Below, in pieces: positions 58,934 through 64,000 of a DNA stretch of 64,000 bases. A program made the position numbers and the translations under genes. The DNA lies in NCBI GenBank assembly GCA_942491575.1, contig CALOBT010000025.1, forward strand, positions 3,162,001 to 3,226,000. The letters run 5' to 3'. The notes under the pieces were generated by a model. It did not search any database and was not told the DNA's origin. It worked only from the letters and a program-made list of their open reading frames with translations. How positions within the stretch are numbered: the first letter of the stretch is position 1; the number at the start of each line of letters is the position of its first letter. Source of the stretch: CAZHNW01 sp942491575. GTDB taxonomy: Bacteria; Spirochaetota; UBA4802; UBA5550.

Positions 58934-60259
58934 CTAATACTTAATTTTGGTTCCCAGCATGACCTCAACTATTACCCCATTATCATCACGGTTAACTACT
59001 GCTTTATAACCATCCTGGGGGATGAAGAGCCCCGCGGTACAAAAAATTGAGAGGGCTTCACGATACCGGTATTCAGCCGCGAGATTGATCTCATCACCGA
59101 ACCAGGTTGATGATCCGCTTCCAAGGGATACCTTCTGAAGGGTCCGGAAATGCAGGGCGGCAAAACCCAGGGTTACTTCATCAAAAATAGTGTAGCGCAG
59201 CTTAATCCCCTGGCCGTAGAGGCCGTACCAGGAAGATTCACCACTGCCGCGGATGGCCAGCCCCCCTGAATTATCTATGGCAATAAGGCTATAGCCATGG
59301 GAAGACTTAATATCCTGAAAAGAATTCTCATCTCCGGAACTTGCAGGATCCCCGGTAGCACCCTCATGGGAGATGGCAATTTTCAGCTCTCCAAGGGTGT
59401 ATTCCACGGAGAGTTCCCAGAGTCCCGCCAGGATATCCGTTTTAACAAAGGGATCTGGTTTATTCGAATGTGTTTTAACTTCCCCGAAATTAAAGATACC
59501 CCCCGCCTTGAAGGTAAAGTCTCCCCTGGTATAAGTATTGTGCAGGCCAATCCAGTGCAGACTCGATTTCCGTCCATCTTCCGCCGCATCACTGCCATCA
59601 TAAGTTGTAAAGCTGTCATGTTCCCCCGCATAATAGATTTCCGATTCAAGCCCCTCAATCTTCGCCACCTTTGCAGTTGCCATCCAGATATTATCATCGG
59701 CATAATCGGGATTATCCGTATCAGAACTCAAAATTGTATCGGCATCATCAAAGGCGCGAATGAAGGATGCAGCCAGCTGCAGCTGTTTTTTAAATAGATC
59801 ATGCCTGTACCGGATACCTGTTGCGTCCCTCGCAAGGATGTACCCCCCTGGCAGAGAAAAGGGCATCAATCCCAGGGCAACCTCGGAATTTTTTACCGGC
59901 CTGAAGAGGGCGTAGACATTACGTGTTATAACATTAGTTCCACCGTTCCCGATGGCAAAGTCACCGGAGCCGAACTTGGCACTGATGTCAAAAACAGTTC
60001 TTATCTCAAGGTTAGGGAGGACCTTCAAGTAGAAGCGGTTTCTAAAAAAAACATCCTCATAGTTTGCCTGTTCATATCCGCCACCGGGGAATTTTCCATC
60101 CAGGAGGGTACTGCTTCCGAAGTACCACGCCCGCATCCGTAAAAATCCTGATATATCGAGGCGTTCCAGAAGGGGATCTATTGTACCGGCAGTTGCGGAA
60201 CCCCCGGTTACTAGAATCAGCATAATAATAGTCAGCAGTTTATTTCTCATTCCTTTCAT
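58934..60259 (-). CDS. Porin-like outer-membrane beta-barrel protein
   Basis: 441 residues. Signal peptide 1-24 (LLTIIMLILVTGGSATAG). The mature part begins with a beta strand DISGFLRMRAWYFGSS and has many amphipathic strands (FRNRFYLKVLPNLEIRTVFDI, SSLHWIGLHNTYTRGDFTFKAGGIFNFG, EINLAAEYRYREALSIFCTAGLFIP), ending in LGTKIKY with a final aromatic residue, the mark for the barrel assembly machinery. Similar to alginate-porin/TIGR-type barrels. The periplasmic binding protein gene lies 11 bp upstream in the same direction, so the two may import the same compound. Confidence 0.8.
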   Translation of the reverse strand: MKGMRNKLLTIIMLILVTGGSATAGTIDPLLERLDISGFLRMRAWYFGSSTLLDGKFPGGGYEQANYEDVFFRNRFYLKVLPNLEIRTVFDISAKFGSGDFAIGNGGTNVITRNVYALFRPVKNSEVALGLMPFSLPGGYILARDATGIRYRHDLFKKQLQLAASFIRAFDDADTILSSDTDNPDYADDNIWMATAKVAKIEGLESEIYYAGEHDSFTTYDGSDAAEDGRKSSLHWIGLHNTYTRGDFTFKAGGIFNFGEVKTHSNKPDPFVKTDILAGLWELSVEYTLGELKIAISHEGATGDPASSGDENSFQDIKSSHGYSLIAIDNSGGLAIRGSGESSWYGLYGQGIKLRYTIFDEVTLGFAALHFRTLQKVSLGSGSSTWFGDEINLAAEYRYREALSIFCTAGLFIPQDGYKAVVNRDDNGVIVEVMLGTKIKY

Positions 60260-60270
60260 GGTTCTCTCTC

Positions 60271-61089
60271 TTATTTTGCATTGAAGGTAGTTAGCCAGTC
60301 ACGTATCCTGCCGGTTCTAATCATTTCATCTATGAAAAGATTTACCTGATTCTTTAATACAATGTCCCCGAATGGAAGGCCAATACAGAGTTGTTCAGTC
60401 TGTTTCCCTCCGGAAAGCAGGTTGTAACGGCCACGAAGTGATGCACTGGTGCCATAAATATAATTCAAGTAAAGACTGTCGTGAACGAATCCCTGCACCT
60501 TCCCTTCTGCCAGTACCTTAAGGCCTTCCTTATCATTTTTAACCAGTACCCTCCTGGCATTTGGAAAATGTTCCCTTAAAATTTCGATATAGGCAGACCC
60601 AAACTTTACCGCAAAGGAGAAGCGTCGCAGGTTTTTCAGGTCCCAGATAGTTTTTATTGCCCGCTCCTCGAATTCGTCTCCGAAACGCTGCTGCGGCAAA
60701 GCATTTTTTCGCACAAGTACGCCGGGTGTCACTGTGACATAGGGCTTTGAGAACCAGATCACCCGCCCCCTCTTGAGATTGCGTGAAAATCCAGCAAGGA
60801 TGATATCGACACGATTACTTTGCAGGGCATTAACGTATTCCGAAACGGGGAGTTTTACCATTCTTACCTTTACCCCAAGGAATTTCCCAAGTTCCCGCGC
60901 CATTTCCATTTCAACACCGCGCTTGCCACCCTTGAAGTTCAGGGGAGGATAATGCTGCGAAATGCCTATTTTAATTTCCTTCTTTGCAATAATTTTCCCG
61001 TATACATCAGCAGCATCAGCTGAAGGAACCACGGCAAAGAGGAAAAGACTGCAAATCAAAATATTTAACAGAATTGCTGTTCGTTTCAA
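60271..61089 (-). CDS. Periplasmic solute-binding protein, SBP_bac_3 family
   Basis: 272 residues. Signal peptide 1-26 (ILLNILICSLFLFAVVPSADA). Family core: KKEIKIGISQHYPPLNFKGGKRGVEMEMARELGKFLG, VNALQSNRVDIILAGFSRNLKRGRVIWFSKPYV and VLVKNDKEGLKVLAEGKVQGFVHDSL, typical amino-acid or small polar-solute binding proteins. No ABC permease or ATPase gene is near; it may act with a distant transporter, or as a sensor. Operon with the porin-like gene. Confidence 0.9.
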   Translation of the reverse strand: MKRTAILLNILICSLFLFAVVPSADAADVYGKIIAKKEIKIGISQHYPPLNFKGGKRGVEMEMARELGKFLGVKVRMVKLPVSEYVNALQSNRVDIILAGFSRNLKRGRVIWFSKPYVTVTPGVLVRKNALPQQRFGDEFEERAIKTIWDLKNLRRFSFAVKFGSAYIEILREHFPNARRVLVKNDKEGLKVLAEGKVQGFVHDSLYLNYIYGTSASLRGRYNLLSGGKQTEQLCIGLPFGDIVLKNQVNLFIDEMIRTGRIRDWLTTFNAK

Positions 61090-61267
61090 TGTTTATAAAC
61101 CTCTTCTTTTAGATTATATCCAGATAAGTTTAGCACTATTGATACATGAAAATAAAAATTATTTCAAGGAGAAAACTGATATTTTTTTGTTGAGGGAAGT
61201 TTAGCGGAAAGAAAATCTTTTTTCATTTGAATGCAACATTCAGTAATGCCGCCATTAAAGAAGTCAC

Positions 61268-62155
61268 CTACCGGACGAACTGTGAAGAGACATAAAGTTT
61301 ATGTTTGATGAGAACAGGAGAAGTGGTAAGGAAGAAACGGTCAGTTTGGAACTGAAGCAGTATCCGGTACTGTTTTGCAGCAGTTTTATACTCACGCAGC
61401 TTAAAGGCTGACTCTGCATAATAATAATGGAGAGCCTTGTCATAGGGCTTTCTTGTATTTATTGTTTTCAGCATATTGATTGCTTTGAGGTACTGCCCCC
61501 TTCGAAAATATATCTTGGCGCGCCCAAGCAATCCGTTGGGAAAGCTATGCTCCAATTTTAATGATACATCATAGTATTTACGGGCCATTTCGAGCTGATT
61601 TCGTTTAAAAAAAATATCCCCGATGCGTACGTATATGTTGATATCCCGTTTGTTGAGATGAAGGGCCTGCCGAAAAGCTTCGATTGCCTCGGAGTCACGG
61701 TTCCATCTTTCAAAAATATACCCCAGCTGCATATAACTGACCCAGTACTCCGGTATGGCCTGCCTCGCCTTGGTAAAATGAAGATGGGAGAGCTTCAGTT
61801 CATTGTGGTAGAGGTGACATACCCCCAGGTTATACCGGAAAGGAAAAAAGAGGGATCGTTCCTTCAGGGCAGCATAGAGAATTTTTTCTGCCTCCCTGTA
61901 TTTCCCCTGAAGAATCAATTCTGCGGCACTGTTGTTGACCAGGGCGGCACGGCCCTCTCCGGTACAGAAAATTGCCTTATCTTTGAGATATATTTCTTCC
62001 GAGGGGGAAAATTCCTTCGGAGGGTTTTTGGCTATTCTGAGTAAATTTTTCAGATACCATATTTCATCCCACGCAGAGAGATAAACTTCCCCTCCGAGAA
62101 CAACTGACACAATCAGTATAGGGATTACCATGCAACGCCAACGGGTAGACTTCAT
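61268..62155 (-). CDS. TPR protein, end of the ECF sigma operon
   Basis: 295 residues. Membrane anchor or signal at 8-25 (CMVIPILIVSVVLGGEVYLS). At least five tetratricopeptide repeats from about residue 75 to 250 (KYREAEKILYAALKERSLFFPFRYNLGVCHLYHNELKLSHLHFTKA, WNRDSEAIEAFRQALHLNKRDINIYVRIGDIFFKRNQLEMARKYYDVSLKLE, GQYLKAINMLKTI). Start overlaps the previous stop by 4 bp (ATGA). A periplasmic or inner-membrane adaptor for an envelope stress response is likely from context. Confidence 0.85.
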   Translation of the reverse strand: MKSTRWRCMVIPILIVSVVLGGEVYLSAWDEIWYLKNLLRIAKNPPKEFSPSEEIYLKDKAIFCTGEGRAALVNNSAAELILQGKYREAEKILYAALKERSLFFPFRYNLGVCHLYHNELKLSHLHFTKARQAIPEYWVSYMQLGYIFERWNRDSEAIEAFRQALHLNKRDINIYVRIGDIFFKRNQLEMARKYYDVSLKLEHSFPNGLLGRAKIYFRRGQYLKAINMLKTINTRKPYDKALHYYYAESAFKLREYKTAAKQYRILLQFQTDRFFLTTSPVLIKHKLYVSSQFVR

Positions 62156-62517
62156 CGCAGCAGCATTGCATCCTCAATCATATAATCCACATCGCTGGAA
62201 AGAACCAGCCCGTTTGAGGTCCCCTGGCTGGTGGAAGTCATAATAATATCTTTCTGGAGCGACGCCTTATGAACACCCTGCACCTGCAGTGTAATAAAAT
62301 CAGAATACTGAAGGGTCGGCTTCTTTATTGAATCGATAGAGAAAAGGGTGACAAACACAACCAGGGCTGCCGTAGCCAAACTCGATGCTGAATAAATAAT
62401 CCGCTGGCGCCTTCGCCGCCGTTTCATGACCCCGGAGGCAATTCTGTGACTCCACAGGTCGCTGGCCATGCGCTCTTCGATTTCACGTTTCATCAACTGT
62501 TCATTTTCTGCTGTCAT
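62152..62517 (-). CDS. Putative anti-sigma factor
   Basis: 121 residues, one membrane helix (ASSLATAALVVFVTLFSI, about 44-61) with a helical cytoplasmic N-terminus (ENEQLMKREIEERMASDLWSHRIASGVMKRRRRRQR) and a periplasmic tail. It has no zinc motif. Position right after the ECF sigma gene with ATGA overlap is the usual place of an anti-sigma factor, and size and topology fit, but similarity alone would not tell. Confidence 0.68.
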   Translation of the reverse strand: MTAENEQLMKREIEERMASDLWSHRIASGVMKRRRRRQRIIYSASSLATAALVVFVTLFSIDSIKKPTLQYSDFITLQVQGVHKASLQKDIIMTSTSQGTSNGLVLSSDVDYMIEDAMLLR

Positions 62518-63020
62518 GACATACCTCCCTGCATTATTTTCTGCAGCATTTCCCGTCCCCTTGAAGTTCTCGATTTAACTGTTCCGGAACGAATATCCAG
62601 TTTTTCAGATATCTCCTGAACTGAATGCCCCTCCGCAACAAGCGTTATAACACTTCTATATTTTTCCGGTAGCTGATTGATGGAATCCCTCATGAGATCT
62701 ATATCACTGTCGAACTCCAGTCCGACTGCGGCATCCTCCGGTGAGGTTTCCCGAATCTTTCGGGCCACCTTGTCAGATTCACGCCCCAGTTTCTTATTCA
62801 TGCGAAGGGCTTCATTCCGGGCAATTGTATAAAGCCAGGTATTTATTGAACTGTCCCCTCTAAATCCATCTTTTTTCAAACTCCGGAATGCCCTGAAATA
62901 GGCCTCCTGTACAACATCATCAATAGCATGAAAATGACGGCTGTCAAGATGCTTTTCTATTGCAGACAGGACAATGCCTTTGGTTTCCTGTACAATTGAT
63001 GCAAATTCACCGTCAGTCAT
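62514..63020 (-). CDS. ECF-family RNA polymerase sigma factor
   Basis: 168 residues with region 2 (FHAIDDVVQEAYFRAFRSLKKDGFRGDSSINTWLYTIARNEALRMNKK; the INTWLYTIARN part opens the -10) and region 4 (LPEKYRSVITLVAEGHSVQEISEKLDIRSGTVKSRTSRGREML, a helix-turn-helix for the -35). Like other ECF sigmas it should be held by the anti-sigma factor encoded next and released by an envelope signal, perhaps via the Spy-like proteins encoded before it. Its start overlaps the stop of the upstream gene by 8 bp. Confidence 0.93.
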   Translation of the reverse strand: MTDGEFASIVQETKGIVLSAIEKHLDSRHFHAIDDVVQEAYFRAFRSLKKDGFRGDSSINTWLYTIARNEALRMNKKLGRESDKVARKIRETSPEDAAVGLEFDSDIDLMRDSINQLPEKYRSVITLVAEGHSVQEISEKLDIRSGTVKSRTSRGREMLQKIMQGGMS

Positions 63021-63516
63021 CGAATCTTCTCATCCTCCTCCCATCCTGTCGTCCCTTCCCCCGCATGTGGTGCCGTTTCTTATATCGCCATTCCTTTTTA
63101 AGGATCTCCCTCTGGGCAGGAGTTAATACTTTCTGCAGTGCCATGCGATGGCTGATTTGGAGAATCTTCAGTTCAATTTCAATATTTGAAATTTGACGCA
63201 ATTTCACACGTATCTTTGTAATATTTATATTCTCCTGTAAAAGCAGTTCCCTGAGCTTTTCCAGGTGTGGACGCATCTTTGCTTCCTGCGACCCGGATTT
63301 CTCCCTGAAATCCTCATTTATTTTTCTGATCTGCTGCACCTGAACATCAGTCAGGTCAAGAAGTTCCTGCATTCTCTCCACATCCCCGAAAAAGGGTCCA
63401 TGATGGGGGTGGTCCATTCCTCGAGGCGGCCCCGGCTTGCCCCGGTATGCACTGGCATCAGCAGCAGCAAATGCCATTAATGCAAAAATCAGTAGTATAA
63501 AAACAGGTTTCTTCAT
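63013..63516 (-). CDS. Periplasmic Spy/CpxP/ZraP-like protein
   Basis: 167 residues. Signal peptide 1-23 (PVFILLIFALMAFAAADASA). The core has the two LTxxQ motifs of this family: LLDLTDVQVQQIRKI and KVLTPAQREILKKEW. It ends in a His/Arg-rich tail (YKKRHHMRGKGRQDGRR), which may bind metal or acidic surfaces. These proteins sense periplasmic stress or act as chaperones and often repress a sensor kinase or sigma factor. Start codon overlaps the SHOCT stop (TAATG). Confidence 0.88.
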   Translation of the reverse strand: MKKPVFILLIFALMAFAAADASAYRGKPGPPRGMDHPHHGPFFGDVERMQELLDLTDVQVQQIRKINEDFREKSGSQEAKMRPHLEKLRELLLQENINITKIRVKLRQISNIEIELKILQISHRMALQKVLTPAQREILKKEWRYKKRHHMRGKGRQDGRRMRRFDD

Positions 63517-63734
63517 TACTCCAACTCCTTTCCCGGGACCTGTAGATCCTCAAAGTATTTTTTCAGCTTCAGGTATTCCTCCCGGGATATTTTCCCTTCT
63601 GTAAAATTTTTCTCCAGTATATCAGCAGGGGAATCTGCATTCAATCTCTTTAATATTCCATTATAATTTCTTACTAAGACTATGAGAATTGCCGCAAGAG
63701 AAATAAGTAAAAATAAAAACATTTTTCCTGTCAT
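63516..63734 (-). CDS. Small membrane protein with SHOCT domain
   Basis: 72 residues. One membrane helix at 4-21 (MFLFLLISLAAILIVLV) and a C-terminal SHOCT motif (ADILEKNFTEGKISREEYLKLKKYFED), a short helical pair that often mediates oligomerisation. Strong GGGGAGGATC before ATG. It lies between the two Spy-like genes. Confidence 0.85.
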   Translation of the reverse strand: MTGKMFLFLLISLAAILIVLVRNYNGILKRLNADSPADILEKNFTEGKISREEYLKLKKYFEDLQVPGKELE

Positions 63735-63759
63735 AAAGATCCTCCCCGTGGATAATCAT

Positions 63760-63817
63760 CGGCTGCGGCATATCCTCCCCTGAGACATGCCGCAGCCGAC
63801 GAATCAGATTCGTCGGC
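63760..63817 (-). promoter_or_regulatory. Two overlapping hairpins, possible attenuator
   Basis: On the mRNA strand GCCGACGAATC / GATTCGTCGGC (63795-63817, 11-bp stem) is followed by CGGCTGCGGCAT / ATGCCGCAGCCG (63760-63798). The two overlap by four bases, so only one can form fully. They lie just before the SHOCT ribosome-binding site and after the Spy-like stop, so they could end or pass on transcription. Confidence 0.55.
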
Positions 63818-63835
63818 AATATCGGCTCCGTACTG

Positions 63836-64000
63836 CTATCGGCCATATCCACGCGGGCAGTCTCCATATCCGCCCCCGCCTTTCCTGCCCCTGGGACCCC
63901 TGCGCAGAAACATTTCATCAAACTTTTTCTGCTGATCCGCATTAAGGATTTTTTTCATTTCCTTATGCTTTTCTGCTCTCAACTCAAGGATTCGATCCAC
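63836..64000 (-). CDS. Spy/CpxP-like protein, C-terminal end (runs off window)
   Basis: 54 residues of a protein that begins beyond the window. The visible part (RILELRAEKHKEMKKILNADQQKKFDEMFLRRG) carries one LTxxQ-like motif in the form LNADQQKKFDEM, followed by a Gly/Arg-rich tail (RGRKGGGGYGDCPRGYGR). It is thus a second, similar periplasmic protein at the start of the sigma operon. Interesting are the glycine-rich end and a single Cys. Confidence 0.75.
   Translation of the reverse strand: MDRILELRAEKHKEMKKILNADQQKKFDEMFLRRGPRGRKGGGGYGDCPRGYGR

Noticed and set aside
1..64000. tRNA, rRNA or origin of replication
   Set aside because: Searched by eye for cloverleaf ends, rRNA blocks and DnaA-box clusters; none convincing.

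Overview
The window joins two very different regions. Positions 1 to about 24.2 kb are AT-rich accessory DNA: an integron-like gene-cassette array with at least 24 attC-like sites, a tyrosine recombinase at its right end, and several insertion sequences. Positions 24.4-64 kb are ordinary, more GC-balanced chromosome of a Gram-negative bacterium with many lipoproteins and outer-membrane or periplasmic proteins. The gene mix (adenylate cyclase next to FecR-type proteins, AraC regulator with membrane N-terminus, lysine/alanine-rich OmpA protein, many lipoboxes, an inverted-type integron) suggests a spirochaete. That assignment is an inference from gene content, not a proof.

Cassette array (about 2.9-23.1 kb). 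Sites of about 95-128 bp run from a YYAAC-type core to a GTTAGAY or GTTATAY core and can fold into long imperfect hairpins. The recombinase (23174-24235, minus) lies at the right end, 75 bp from the first core. It is transcribed towards the array, in the same direction as the cassette genes, so this is an inverted integron layout. It has all catalytic residues but I cannot see the extra block between box I and box II that marks classical IntI proteins. Cassettes carry toxin-antitoxin pairs (RelE-type, HigBA, ParDE twice, BrnTA), a GNAT enzyme, a NUDIX enzyme, a DJ-1/PfpI protein, a small methyltransferase, TPR, SH3 and membrane proteins, and a truncated acyltransferase. At least 12 cassettes have no ORF. 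Seven of these belong to one family of about 135 nt that looks like a closed, structured RNA or DNA element. In almost every cassette the two ends are complementary to each other for about 16-24 bp beyond the core, with a sequence private to that cassette and an A/G difference at the same place (position 11 from the core G).

IS elements. Three 1230-bp copies of one IS3-family element lie at 312-1541 (-), 11141-12370 (-) and 18158-19387 (+). Copy 1 splits a NUDIX gene with a 3-bp target duplication. Copies 2 and 3 bound a 5.8-kb block in which every attC and every cassette gene is reversed. Turning this block back restores a 3-bp target duplication around copy 3, one continuous reading frame and one matched pair of cassette ends, so the block has been inverted between the two IS copies. 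Remnants of IS66, IS110 and two more IS3-type elements are also present.

Chromosomal part. 24.8-27.0 kb: atypical OmpR-type regulator, stand-alone DbpA-type RNA-binding domain, zinc-ribbon methyltransferase. 27.0-37.1 kb: long-chain acyl-CoA synthetase, membrane AraC regulator, lipoproteins, KA-rich/OmpA protein, phosphoesterase, GNAT and DUF368 (polyprenyl-phosphate translocase family). 37.1-42.8 kb: an overlapping three-gene set of adenylate cyclase, FecR/fibronectin-like protein and IPT/beta-barrel-like protein. 42.9-48.2 kb: surface lipoprotein, 3-hydroxyacyl-CoA dehydrogenase, lysS, tpx. 48.3-50.7 kb: PAS-like membrane protein, PilZ protein and an unknown protein, probably one operon. 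50.9-61.1 kb: radical SAM protein, unknown 591-residue protein, LPP20/CsgG-like lipoprotein, 1056-residue HEAT-repeat protein with a degenerate cyclase-like region, porin-like protein and periplasmic binding protein. 61.3-64.0 kb: a tightly overlapping operon of two Spy/CpxP-like proteins, SHOCT protein, ECF sigma factor, putative anti-sigma factor and TPR protein. I saw no tRNA, rRNA, CRISPR array or replication origin.
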